In this document: positions 46,980 to 55,299 of the stretch, piece after piece
How the letters are laid out: every line of letters begins with the position of its first letter
Numbering within the stretch: position 1 is the first letter of the stretch
Assembly (NCBI RefSeq): GCF_011764485.1
Contig: NZ_AP022848.1
Span: forward strand, 1-64,000
Length of the DNA: 64,000 nucleotides
Reading direction: 5' to 3'
Origin: Bosea sp. ANAM02
GTDB lineage: Bacteria > Pseudomonadota > Alphaproteobacteria > Rhizobiales > Beijerinckiaceae
Made by a program: the position numbers and the translations under genes
The notes under the pieces: model-generated
Told to the model about the DNA's origin: nothing
Databases searched by the model: none
Seen by the model: the letters and a program-made list of their open reading frames with translations, nothing else

Positions 46980-47530
46980 TCCGCGCTGCCATCCGTCAGT
47001 TCGTCAGCGCCCTGGGGCATGCCGAGCGGGTTGAAACACCCACAGGCAAAGCCATCGCTCGAACCGTTGGCCTGGCCTTGATCGGCATCGGTCCGTTCTT
47101 GCTGCTAGGGCTCTCGCATATCGAACCGGCAGCACGGGCAAATGGCGTATCGGTCATCCACCCCTGGACGCGGGGGATGGCGCTCGTCGGAGATGAGCTG
47201 CCGGTCTACGTGACCATCGAGAATACCGGCAAGGCAATCGATCGGCTCATCGCTGTCGAGACGCCCGTGGCGGCCAGTGCAGTGTTTGAGAATGTGGCCA
47301 ATCGCGCCACAAGAGCGCGGAACACCGAGATTGACGAGATTGTGCTGGCGCCCGAAACCAAGACGGGCCTGAAACCCGATCAACGCCAGATCAGACTGGT
47401 TGGGTTGAAGCAGAAGATCGAACCCGGCGGCACGATCCCGGTTTCGTTCGTCTTTGCTCGTGCGGGGCGCGTGACAGCCGATGTCCGTGTCGAAAACTTC
47501 GGTCAGCCTGCTCATGACGATCATTCTTGA
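46976..47530 (+). CDS. PCuAC-like protein lacking the copper ligands
   Basis: A 184-residue protein with an N-terminal membrane segment (about 27-49) and a PCuAC-type fold, seen in GVSVIHPWTRGMALVG and VYVTIENTGKAIDRL. At the places of the usual His/Met ligands it has AVFEN, RARNT and IRLVGL, so the canonical Cu(I) site is missing. It may act on another metal or as a structural paralogue. It overlaps lspA by four bases, closing the zntA operon. Confidence 0.75.
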   Translation: MIRAAIRQFVSALGHAERVETPTGKAIARTVGLALIGIGPFLLLGLSHIEPAARANGVSVIHPWTRGMALVGDELPVYVTIENTGKAIDRLIAVETPVAASAVFENVANRATRARNTEIDEIVLAPETKTGLKPDQRQIRLVGLKQKIEPGGTIPVSFVFARAGRVTADVRVENFGQPAHDDHS

Positions 47531-47654
47531 TCCATCCGCACCGCGACAATTGACTCGGATGCAGGTGTGAATCGTCGACAGAGAGAACGTAGTCCACCGA
47601 AGATCGTTAGGTCGGCAGCTTCATCGTTCTTGGTTTTGGATATTGGGGATCGGG
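47531..47654. other. Spacer before the CDF exporter
   Basis: Just over 120 bases between the PCuAC-like stop and the CDF start. I see no clear MerR-type operator here; a separate promoter is possible. Confidence 0.35.
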
Positions 47655-48575
47655 ATGGGCGCGGGACATTCTCATGGCGGGTCGCAAGTTGCCGGAACCG
47701 CGGCCGGCCGGCACAAGCGGCGTCTGGCTCTGGCTCTGGGCCTAACGACAGCCTTCATGGCAGCCGAAGTGATCGGCGGCCTCCTGACAGGAAGTCTCGC
47801 GCTTCTCGCTGATGCGGCCCATATGCTGACCGATGCCGGCGGTCTTGCCCTGGCATTGACCGCGATCCGTTTCGCCGAGCGTCCCGCGACGCCGCAAAAA
47901 ACCTTCGGCTATGTGCGCGCGGAGGTGCTTTCCGCAACGCTGAATGCGGTCGTGCTGCTTCTGCTTACGGTCTACATCCTGTTCGAGGCCTATGAGCGCT
48001 TCCGGAATCCGCCGCAGATCATCGGCGGACCGATGCTCGCTGTTGCCGTGGTCGGGCTTGTCGTCAATCTGATCAGTATGAAGCTGCTCGCCGGCGGCTC
48101 CTCGGAAAGCCTCAACGTCAAGGGCGCCTATTTCGAGGTGCTGAGCGATATGCTCGGTTCTCTGGCCGTTATCGTTGCGGCCGCTGTCGTCATGGTGACG
48201 GGTTGGAACCTTATTGATCCGATCATTGGCGCGGGCATCGGCCTGTTCATTGTCCCTCGGACCTGGGGCTTGCTGCGGCAGGCCATCCACATCCTGCTGG
48301 AAGGGACGCCCCCGGAAGTGAATGTCGCTCTCCTCGAGGAGCGACTGCGGTCGATACCCGGCGTGATTGAGGTTCACGATCTGCATGTCTGGACCCTGAC
48401 ATCCGGCCTCGATGCCATGAGTGGACATCTGGTCGCCGAGGACACGAAGCGAGCCGATGAGATCCTGTCGTCGGCCAGCCTGATGCTCGGCAGTGAGTTC
48501 GGCCTGCAGCACACGACGATCCAGATCGAAAGCCGCGCGCACCGCGAGGCACCTGGTCATGACAGCCGAATTTGA
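47655..48575 (+). CDS. Cation diffusion facilitator (CzcD/ZitB-like) metal exporter
   Basis: Proton-driven Zn/Cd/Co exporter of 306 residues from the ATG at 47655; a TTG at 47643 is possible. It has a His-containing N terminus (GAGHSHGG), six membrane helices with the TM2 site ALLADAAHMLTDAGG near residue 49 (HxxxD) and the TM5 site EVLSDMLGS near 166 (DxxxD-type ligand helix). The cytoplasmic domain contains VHDLHVWTLTSG near 255. Confidence 0.92.
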   Translation: MGAGHSHGGSQVAGTAAGRHKRRLALALGLTTAFMAAEVIGGLLTGSLALLADAAHMLTDAGGLALALTAIRFAERPATPQKTFGYVRAEVLSATLNAVVLLLLTVYILFEAYERFRNPPQIIGGPMLAVAVVGLVVNLISMKLLAGGSSESLNVKGAYFEVLSDMLGSLAVIVAAAVVMVTGWNLIDPIIGAGIGLFIVPRTWGLLRQAIHILLEGTPPEVNVALLEERLRSIPGVIEVHDLHVWTLTSGLDAMSGHLVAEDTKRADEILSSASLMLGSEFGLQHTTIQIESRAHREAPGHDSRI

Positions 48576-48602
48576 ACCCAAAAAGAGTGCGGAGTGTAGC
48601 CG

Positions 48603-48905
48603 TTGCAATCGATCTTGGCGCTGCTGATCTCGACTTTTCTGCTGAGCCCCCTGCAAGACGCGATCACGCGGAAGCTGACGGCAGCGGGTGTCTCGCAGGC
48701 TGCCGCGCAAAACGTCACGCAATGTGTGACCAACGCCGCCCCGCAACTTGCAGGGCGGGCCGTTCAAGACCCGGTCTGGCTCCTGGATCAGCTCTGGCAA
48801 TACTGGGCCGGTGGTGTCGGGCCCGAAGCAATGCTCGCCAAGCTGGCACCGCAATGCTCCAACGCGTTTGAGGCCGTGCGAAAACTCGCACGGCCCGGCA
48901 TTTGA
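48603..48905 (+). CDS. Small exported protein of unknown function
   Basis: A 100-residue protein from a TTG at 48603 with GCGGAGTG upstream. It has a hydrophobic N terminus (about 1-18) and Cys near residues 41 and 84. The family is not recognised. It follows the CDF gene by 27 bases and may be co-transcribed. Confidence 0.5.
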   Translation: MQSILALLISTFLLSPLQDAITRKLTAAGVSQAAAQNVTQCVTNAAPQLAGRAVQDPVWLLDQLWQYWAGGVGPEAMLAKLAPQCSNAFEAVRKLARPGI

Positions 48906-48935
48906 TACACCGTCAGAAGCGAGACGATTATCCGG

Positions 48936-49373
48936 TCAGTCGAATATCCGGCCGAGAAATCCGCGCCGACCATGGCCGCCATGTGAGCCGCCGCCGCCGT
49001 GTCCGCCATGACCGCTGCCGTGGTCGTCGTATCCACCGTGGCCGGATCCGTATCCTGTCGGATAGTTTTGTCCAGCGGGATGGGATGGCGGAGGAGTTGG
49101 CGCGCCAGAAAGGGCTCCCCATGGGCCGCTACCAGGTTGGGCAAGGAAAGATGCGCCTGGGCTTCCGACGTTATCCGGTACCGGTTGCGGCGGCGGAGTG
49201 TATTCCCGCGCGCTCCGCTCGATAATCTTGTCGAGCTCGCCGCGATCAAGCCAGACACCGCGGCATTGCGGGCAATAGTCGATCTCGATGCCCTGCCGCT
49301 CGCTCATCACGAGATTGACCTGACATGTCGGGCAAAGCATTCGCTTGGGTGCCGACTGGGATGGCTCTGACAT
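48936..49373 (-). CDS. TFIIB-type zinc-ribbon protein with Gly/His-rich tail
   Basis: A 145-residue protein from the ATG at 49373, chosen because GGGAACGAGG precedes it. The N-terminal zinc ribbon has CPTC near residue 14 and CPQCRGVWLDRGELDKII near 34, the zf-TFIIB signature of bacterial hypothetical proteins. A Pro-rich linker and a C-terminal Gly/His-rich tail (HGGHGGGGSHGGHGRRG) follow, ending with FLGRIFD. The tail could bind Zn or Ni. It converges on the small exported gene. Confidence 0.75.
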   Translation of the reverse strand: MSEPSQSAPKRMLCPTCQVNLVMSERQGIEIDYCPQCRGVWLDRGELDKIIERSAREYTPPPQPVPDNVGSPGASFLAQPGSGPWGALSGAPTPPPSHPAGQNYPTGYGSGHGGYDDHGSGHGGHGGGGSHGGHGRRGFLGRIFD

Positions 49374-49509
49374 TGCCTCGTTCCCTATCATCGACGCCGG
49401 AACTGGCGCCACCAGGGACTATCGGACCTCCAGTCGCTTGAGGTTCAATCCCGCAAGAAGGGGCAAAACGTCACACTGTTCCCCTCACATCCGCGCTCGT
49501 ACGGGTTGG

Positions 49510-49671
49510 TTAAAGCGAGCCGGCCGAATGCGCCTTGGGATCCTCGCGATGGCGCCGATCTTCAGTCTGGTTCATTCGGACCAGACTGACGGCGTAAAAG
49601 ACCACCGCCAAGGTGATGAGCGCGGCCGCGACCGCGCGGTTTCGTGATTTTCGCGTTGCGTTCGACGTCAT
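49510..49671 (-). CDS. Small membrane protein, CoxF-like
   Basis: A 53-residue protein from the ATG at 49671, with CAGGAGG upstream. A basic N terminus (TRKSRNR) is followed by one helix (AVAAALITLAVVFYAVSLV) and a charged tail. This resembles the small CoxF-type protein found between cytochrome-oxidase assembly genes in Hyphomicrobiales; no oxidase gene is near. The longer frame to 49809 is not supported. Confidence 0.5.
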   Translation of the reverse strand: MTSNATRKSRNRAVAAALITLAVVFYAVSLVRMNQTEDRRHREDPKAHSAGSL

Positions 49672-49841
49672 GCACGCCTCCTGTATCGTTCGCCCGAGGG
49701 CTGCATAGTTGGTCCGTTTATGGTTATCAACGTGGAGATTTCCATAAACGGATGATGAATCAAACTGCAGTAATTCAGCACTCGGATTTTTCCTGAATTC
49801 AAGTCGCATCGGATACGAGCGTTCTCTGTAAGGAGAGCCTC

Positions 49842-50477
49842 ATGTCGATGGTGAAATTCAGCTTTTCTGTTTGCTTGATCGTCGCTGCGGCGTGGCTTCC
49901 CAAATTCGCGAATGCTTCAAGCGGAACCAGTTTGGCGCATCTCCATGCTGGCGAAAGCTCTCAGGCACCGATTGGATGGACCCAGTTCTGTCGGGACAAT
50001 GCAACCGACTGTCGCATTCCGCGCTCGGCGGAGAGCATCAAGCGATTGGACGAACGTAGCTGGCGCGAACTCTTGGCGGTGAACCTCCAGTTCAATCAAG
50101 CGATCGCGCCGGTGACGGATCAGGAGCAATATGGCGTCGTCGAGAACTGGACCTATGCGACGACAGGCAAGGGCGACTGCGAGGACTATGTCCTGGAGAA
50201 GCGTCGCGATCTTATCCGCAGAGGATGGCCAATGTCGGCGCTACTCGCGACTGTCGTGATCGACAAGGAAGGAGGAGGTCACGCTGTTTTGACCGTTGTG
50301 ACCGACCGCGGCGAATTCATTTTGGACAATCAGACCGATGACGTGCTGCCCTGGTCACGCTCGGGTCTGACGTTCATCCGACGCCAGTCTGCAGAGGATC
50401 AGAATGTCTGGCGGTTCCTCGGCCGGGTCGTTGGTCGGCCAGAGGTGTTGACGGCTACTGCAGCCTCGAAGCGGTGA
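49842..50477 (+). CDS. Transglutaminase-like cysteine protease (BTLCP family)
   Basis: Exported protein of 211 residues with a signal peptide ending near residue 25 and TAAGGAG before the ATG. The catalytic triad is visible: Cys in GKGDCEDYVLEKR near 124, His in GGGHAVLTV near 147, and Asp in FILDNQTDD near 164. Bacterial transglutaminase-like cysteine proteinases act in the periplasm, often in the processing of adhesins or envelope proteins. Its place beside an L,D-transpeptidase hints at an envelope role. Confidence 0.85.
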   Translation: MSMVKFSFSVCLIVAAAWLPKFANASSGTSLAHLHAGESSQAPIGWTQFCRDNATDCRIPRSAESIKRLDERSWRELLAVNLQFNQAIAPVTDQEQYGVVENWTYATTGKGDCEDYVLEKRRDLIRRGWPMSALLATVVIDKEGGGHAVLTVVTDRGEFILDNQTDDVLPWSRSGLTFIRRQSAEDQNVWRFLGRVVGRPEVLTATAASKR

Positions 50478-50525
50478 GTTTGAAGCTAGGCCCATACTGC
50501 TTCCGATGGCATTGAAGGCGGGCTC

Positions 50526-50556
50526 TTGAACCTCATGTGGCTAGAGGTTGTATGAA
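50526..50556 (+). promoter_or_regulatory. Second MerR-type promoter/operator, before the L,D-transpeptidase
   Basis: TTGAAC (50526) and TATGAA (50551) are again separated by 19 bases, with the dyad ACCTCATGTGGCTAGAGGT (50530-50548). It shares ACCT....GT..CTAGAGGT with the operator before zntA, so one metal-sensing MerR-type protein probably controls both genes. The transcription start would fall about 50 bases before the ATG at 50612. Confidence 0.7.
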
Positions 50557-50611
50557 GGCGGCGATCGCCTTCTTCAGCTTTCATTAGCCAACGGGTTTCA
50601 GAGTTCGCGGC

Positions 50612-51670
50612 ATGCATTGCCTTCATCGATCGATCATATCTCGCTTCGTGCTGGTATCGGCATTGGCCATGGGACTTCTGTCCGGCTGTGTCGTCGGTGA
50701 AGGCGGGGACAATCGCCATCTGCAGCCTCTTCCGGCGCGCCTCGTTACCGAGATGTCCGCGAAGGGCATGAATCAGGCTGACCCGATCCTGATCCGGATT
50801 TTCAAGCAGGAGAGCGAACTCGAAGTCTGGAAACGCGACCGAAGTGGCCGCTACGCCCTGTTGAAGACATATCCAATGTGCCGCTGGTCCGGTAAGCTTG
50901 GACCGAAGAAGCGCGAGGGCGACCGTCAGGCTCCCGAGGGCTTCTATGCCGTGACCGCGAATTTGATGAATCCGCGCTCGCAGTACTACCTTTCCTTCGA
51001 TCTCGGTTATCCGAATGCCTTGGAACGATCGCTGGGCTACACTGGCTCAGCGCTCATGGTCCATGGGGCTTGCACCTCGGCCGGCTGCTTCGCAATGACC
51101 GACGATGGGGTGACCGAGATATTTGGATTGGCTCGCGAGGCTTTTGCCGGTGGTCAGCGCAGTTTCCAGGTTCAGGCACTGCCTTTTCGTATGACGGCCG
51201 AAAACATGGCACGCCATCGTACCGATCCGAATTTCGCCTTTTGGCAGAATCTCAAGGAAGGTTACGACCACTTCGAGGCCACCCGCCAGCCGCCCAGCCT
51301 CGCCTTCTGCGGCCGGCGCTATGTTTTCAACCCGAATGATGGGGCTGGCCCATTCGAACCTGGCGCAAGCTGCCCCCCTTACGAACTGGCCCCGGACGTC
51401 AAGCCGCTCGTCTCCCAACGCCTCGACCGTGAGAAATCACGCCTGGCCGAGCTCGTGGCGAGTGGCGCACCTGCCATGAGCTATGCCTATCTCGATGGCG
51501 GCATGCATTCGAGCTTCCGCAAGATGCTCAAGGACATGGGGCCGGAGCGGATGCAGCCGCTGGTCGCGGGACGGGTCGAGATTAGCCAGCCCGAAGCGGC
51601 TCTCAGGGACCCATTCAACGGCGGCAGTCTTTCGGAGCCCTCTGCGACCGGTTCTATCGGTACTCGCTAA
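50612..51670 (+). CDS. L,D-transpeptidase lipoprotein (YkuD domain)
   Basis: Periplasmic enzyme of 352 residues that would form 3-3 crosslinks in peptidoglycan or attach proteins to it. The signal ends in the lipobox GLLSGC near residue 26. The YkuD site reads MVHGACTSAGCFAMTD near 149, with the catalytic Cys in SAGC and His in VHG. The C-terminal 150 residues have no recognised domain. It lies directly after a MerR-type promoter like that of zntA. Confidence 0.88.
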   Translation: MHCLHRSIISRFVLVSALAMGLLSGCVVGEGGDNRHLQPLPARLVTEMSAKGMNQADPILIRIFKQESELEVWKRDRSGRYALLKTYPMCRWSGKLGPKKREGDRQAPEGFYAVTANLMNPRSQYYLSFDLGYPNALERSLGYTGSALMVHGACTSAGCFAMTDDGVTEIFGLAREAFAGGQRSFQVQALPFRMTAENMARHRTDPNFAFWQNLKEGYDHFEATRQPPSLAFCGRRYVFNPNDGAGPFEPGASCPPYELAPDVKPLVSQRLDREKSRLAELVASGAPAMSYAYLDGGMHSSFRKMLKDMGPERMQPLVAGRVEISQPEAALRDPFNGGSLSEPSATGSIGTR

Positions 51671-51705
51671 TCAGCCATCGCTTCCAGTCCCACCGAGATC
51701 CCAAA

Positions 51706-51903
51706 ATGCCAGCTCCACAACAACGTCCTCAGGCAGTCGCGATCGATCCGTCCGTCCGCAGGCGAAATCGTCTCGTGCTGCTATTGCTGCTGATGTTCAT
51801 CGCTTTTGCTTTCGCGTTGAGTTTTCGCCATGTCACCCGAGAAATGAAGGGAGCTGTTCTGGAGAATGGCATGCCGGCCAATTCGCAGAACAGGCTTGGC
51901 TAG
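51706..51903 (+). CDS. Small single-pass membrane protein
   Basis: A 65-residue protein with a basic N terminus (RRRNR) and one helix (LVLLLLLMFIAFAFALSF). Unknown family; the plan is like the 53-residue protein at 49510-49671. It starts 35 bases after the L,D-transpeptidase, so it may be in the same transcript. Confidence 0.45.
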   Translation: MPAPQQRPQAVAIDPSVRRRNRLVLLLLLMFIAFAFALSFRHVTREMKGAVLENGMPANSQNRLG

Positions 51904-51989
51904 ATTTGGCGACGCGGGCTCTCAATGCGCTCTCGCGGTGAGCTTTTCGCGGCGAGTGCGACTATCGCGTCGACGAGATGGGGGTCGAC

Positions 51990-52883
51990 CTAATCGGCCC
52001 CGAATGCGTTTCGGATTGCATAGAGTTCAGAAATAAATTCCGAGACGAGGCCAGAGTTCACGCCGTCGGGCGGTCTAAGCAGGAGCGCACGAAAGTGAAC
52101 TGCCGGCTCAAACGGCCGAACCGTGATGCCCTGGATCATCTTGTCGGCAATGATGAAGGGATTGACAAGGCCAAGTCCTAGCCCTTGCGCCGCCAGAATT
52201 GCGATGGTTACGCCATAGGGCGTTTCAACCAGGATCCGCGGCTGGACACCATGTTCCGCGAAGATCCTGTCCATGGCGAGCCGCGCCGTATCCTCCGGCG
52301 CGAGCGCGAGGAAACCCTCGTCGTTCAGATCGGTTGGCGTGATCACGTCCCGCCCCGCCAGCGGATGTCCTTGCGGCATGACGCAGACGGCACGCGGCGT
52401 GGTGAATACGCTGTGCAGGACACCGTTGGTGTCGATCTCGTCCGCCGCGAGGCCGATATCGAAGCTGCCGGACGCCACCAGGTCGCGCACGACGTTGGAG
52501 GTGCGGACCTGATAGCTGATCCGCACCTGCGGGTGCTTGCGCGAGAACGCGGTGATGGCTCGGGGGACCAGGCCATGTCCGAGCGCCGAGAGGCTCGCGA
52601 CGCGGATGGTCCCGGCGCCGACCTCCTTGATCTGGGCGGCCCGCAGCTTGAGGCGATCGAGGCCAACCAAATTGGCCTTTACCTCGGCGTGGAAGAGCAG
52701 GGCTTCCCGGGTCGGCACCAGTCGGCCTCGAATCCGGTCGAAGAGGCTGAAGCCGAGCTCGGCCTCAAGCTTGGCGAGCGAGCGGCTGATCGCCGGCTGG
52801 GACGTATCCAGCAAGGCAGCTGCGGCTCCGGCTCCGCCGCTGGTCATGATTGCGTGGAAGACGTCGATGTCGCGCAGATTCAT
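51990..52883 (-). CDS. LysR-family transcriptional regulator
   Basis: A 297-residue regulator from the ATG at 52883. The N-terminal winged helix includes AAALLDTSQPAISRSLAKLE near residue 25 (in part), and the effector-binding domain covers about 90-290. It is divergent from the PLP-enzyme gene 80 bases away, the usual arrangement in which a LysR protein controls its neighbour. Confidence 0.92.
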   Translation of the reverse strand: MNLRDIDVFHAIMTSGGAGAAAALLDTSQPAISRSLAKLEAELGFSLFDRIRGRLVPTREALLFHAEVKANLVGLDRLKLRAAQIKEVGAGTIRVASLSALGHGLVPRAITAFSRKHPQVRISYQVRTSNVVRDLVASGSFDIGLAADEIDTNGVLHSVFTTPRAVCVMPQGHPLAGRDVITPTDLNDEGFLALAPEDTARLAMDRIFAEHGVQPRILVETPYGVTIAILAAQGLGLGLVNPFIIADKMIQGITVRPFEPAVHFRALLLRPPDGVNSGLVSEFISELYAIRNAFGAD

Positions 52884-52911
52884 CGGCAAACCATATCAAA
52901 ATCGGATCGAG

Positions 52912-52931
52912 TCTATCGAAATGGTCATAGA
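52912..52931. promoter_or_regulatory. Candidate LysR box
   Basis: TCTAT and ATAGA flank a 10-base centre, fitting the T-N11-A LysR-type pattern. It lies in the short divergent region between the LysR gene and the PLP-enzyme gene. Confidence 0.5.
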
Positions 52932-52963
52932 TGGCAATATGTTGGGCGAGCTAGCGTCGGCCC

Positions 52964-54169
52964 ATGACGAATTCCGACGACACCTCCCACATCCATCCGC
53001 CCGCGCGTTCGCAGCAGCCGTTCCAGGCGGTTGCAATGCCAGTAGAGCGCGCCTCGACGATTGTCTTCGACGACCTCGAAGCGTTCGAGACCCGTGCCGA
53101 GCGAGTCTATGACGGCTTTAGCTATGGGCTTTACGGGACGCCGACGAGCCGGCTCCTCGAGGACCATATCGCCCAGCTCGAAGGGGCATTGAGGGCGCTC
53201 GTCGTTCCATCTGGCATGGCGGCGCTGACGCTGGCGACCATGGGCGTCTGCAAAAGCGGTGACCGGGTCCTGATGCCGGAGACGCTGTATGGCCCGGCGC
53301 GGGACATGATCCTGCGCTTCCTCGGGCCGCTTGGCATCACGGCGCAATCCTATGATCCGCGGCTCGATGCCGGAATCGCGGAGCTGCTCGACGAACAGAC
53401 GCGGCTGGTGTGGGTTGAGTCGCCGGGATCTGCGACGTTCGAGGTCCAGGATGTGCCTGCGATCGTGGCGACTGCCCATAAGGCTGGCGCATTGGTCGCA
53501 GCCGACAACACCTGGGCTTCCCATCTGCTGTTCAAGCCGCTGGCCCATGGCGTCGACATCGCCATGCAAGCGCTGTCGAAGCATGCCGGCGGTCATGGCG
53601 ACCTACTGATGGGCTCGATAGCCGTGCGCGACGAAGCTCTCTTCCGGCGCCTGAAGGATACCGCGCGCTTCCTGGGCTACGGCGTCTCACCGGAAGATTG
53701 TGCATTGTGCGAGCGCGGCCTGATGACCATGCCAGTCCGCATGCGTCACGCCGCCGCGAGCGCAGCCGAAATCGTGACCTGGCTATCGCAGCGACCGGAG
53801 GTCGTCCGGATCCTGCACCCGGCCATGTCGGACCACCCCGGGCATGCGGTGTGGAAGCGAGATTTTACGGGGGCGGCTGCAGTGTTCTCGGTTGTGCTGA
53901 GACCCGAGCTCGGGCCGCTGCAGCGCGAAGTTCTCCAGAGGATGCGCCTGTTCAAGCTCGGTGCGAGCTGGGGCGGCGTCCATTCGCTGATCGCGGTCAA
54001 CGATCCGCGGAAGGGCCGGACCAGCTTGGACTGGCTGCCATCAGGGCCGGTCTGGCGGTTGTCGATCGGGTTGGAGGCGCTCGACGACCTGATCGGCGAT
54101 TTGGAGCAGGCCTTCCTCCCGTTTGCCGAACTCGCAACGGCGTCGATGGGCCGAACGGCGGCCGAATGA
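52964..54169 (+). CDS. Cystathionine gamma/beta-lyase-family PLP enzyme
   Basis: A Cys/Met-metabolism PLP-dependent enzyme of 401 residues. The fold-type I family pattern is clear: YGTPTSRLLEDHIAQLEG near residue 56, VPSGMAAL near 82, the PLP Asp in AADNTWAS near 184, and the PLP-binding Lys in ALSKHAGGHGDLLMG near 206. It is a typical length for MetC-like cystathionine beta-lyases. With LysR upstream and an amino-acid transporter downstream it probably acts on an imported sulfur amino acid. Confidence 0.88.
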   Translation: MTNSDDTSHIHPPARSQQPFQAVAMPVERASTIVFDDLEAFETRAERVYDGFSYGLYGTPTSRLLEDHIAQLEGALRALVVPSGMAALTLATMGVCKSGDRVLMPETLYGPARDMILRFLGPLGITAQSYDPRLDAGIAELLDEQTRLVWVESPGSATFEVQDVPAIVATAHKAGALVAADNTWASHLLFKPLAHGVDIAMQALSKHAGGHGDLLMGSIAVRDEALFRRLKDTARFLGYGVSPEDCALCERGLMTMPVRMRHAAASAAEIVTWLSQRPEVVRILHPAMSDHPGHAVWKRDFTGAAAVFSVVLRPELGPLQREVLQRMRLFKLGASWGGVHSLIAVNDPRKGRTSLDWLPSGPVWRLSIGLEALDDLIGDLEQAFLPFAELATASMGRTAAE

Positions 54170-54205
54170 CTGAAAAGAACTGCAAACAGGGGAACGAAGA
54201 TAGCC

Positions 54206-55234
54206 ATGACAAGATTGACAATGCTCCTCGGCGCGGCGCTCGCCGCCGCCGGTCTGACGGCGAGCGTCGGCGATGCCGGCGCGCAGAGCGTCGTGAACAA
54301 AATAAAGCAGCGCGGTTATGTGAGCTGCGGTGCGAGCCAGGGCGTGCCGGGCCTCTCACGCCCCGACGAGAACGGCTATTATCGCGGCTTCGATTCCGAC
54401 ATCTGCCGGACCTTCGCGGCGGCGATCCTTGGCGACAAGGACAAGATCCGCTTCGTCCCGCTCAACGCCGGCCAGCGCTTCCCGGCGCTGCAGACGGGCG
54501 AGATCGACGTGCTCTCGCGCACCTCGACCATCACCCTCTCGCGCGACACGGTGGTGCGCTTCGTCTGGATCACGCTTTACGACACCGACGGCCTGCTCGT
54601 GCGCAAGGCCGACAAGATCACCGATCCCAAGCAACTCGCCGGCAAGACGGTGTGCCTGCAAGGCGGCGGCAGCCTGACCGAGAAGGCGATCGAAGAGACC
54701 GAGGAAGAATACGGGATCACGATGAAGAAGGTCTACTTCGACTCGACGATCCAAGCGCGCGACGCCTTCTTCGGCGGCCGCTGCGACACCTATGTGACCG
54801 ATGGCACGGCCGCCGCCGGTCAACGCGCCTCGGTGGCCAAGAACCCGGATGACTTCGACATCATCAAGGTCGGACACGCCGCCGAGCCCAACGGCGTTGC
54901 GGTCGGGCGCGGGGACGATCAGCTCTTCGACATCACGCGCTGGACAATCAATGCCCTGCTCTGGGCCGAGCTCCACGGCATCACCGCCAAGAACATCGAC
55001 GAGAAGCTGAAATCCGGATCGAGTGAGATCAAGCGGGTGCTTGGCCAGGAGCCGGGCTTCGGTAAGCCGCTCGGGCTCGACGACAAATGGGTCTACAACG
55101 TCGTCAAGCAGATGGGGAACTACGCCGAGATCTGGGACAACAATCTCGGGAAGAGCAGTCCCCTCAAGGTTGATCGCGGTCTGAACGCGCTCTGGAAGGA
55201 TGGCGGCCTGAATTACCCATACCCCTGGGATTAG
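54206..55234 (+). CDS. aapJ: AapJ-type amino-acid-binding protein
   Basis: Periplasmic solute-binding protein of 342 residues with a signal peptide ending AGAQS near residue 27. It belongs to the general L-amino-acid (AapJ/BztA) family, as seen in GYVSCGASQGVPGLSRPDE, YYRGFDSDICRTFAAAI and the C-terminal DRGLNALWKDGGLNY pattern. It heads the aapJ-Q-M-P order. A stem-loop follows the stop. Confidence 0.9.
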   Translation: MTRLTMLLGAALAAAGLTASVGDAGAQSVVNKIKQRGYVSCGASQGVPGLSRPDENGYYRGFDSDICRTFAAAILGDKDKIRFVPLNAGQRFPALQTGEIDVLSRTSTITLSRDTVVRFVWITLYDTDGLLVRKADKITDPKQLAGKTVCLQGGGSLTEKAIEETEEEYGITMKKVYFDSTIQARDAFFGGRCDTYVTDGTAAAGQRASVAKNPDDFDIIKVGHAAEPNGVAVGRGDDQLFDITRWTINALLWAELHGITAKNIDEKLKSGSSEIKRVLGQEPGFGKPLGLDDKWVYNVVKQMGNYAEIWDNNLGKSSPLKVDRGLNALWKDGGLNYPYPWD

Positions 55235-55242
55235 GCGCTACT

Positions 55243-55267
55243 GGGGGAGTGTGACGAACGCTCCCCC
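55243..55267 (+). terminator. Stem-loop between binding-protein and permease genes
   Basis: GGGGGAG pairs with CTCCCCC around an 11-base loop, a few bases after the aapJ stop. Such hairpins commonly stabilise the binding-protein message and reduce read-through to the permeases, giving excess binding protein. Confidence 0.6.
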
Positions 55268-55299
55268 ATTCGATGACCAATCGGAAAGGGGAGAGCGGC

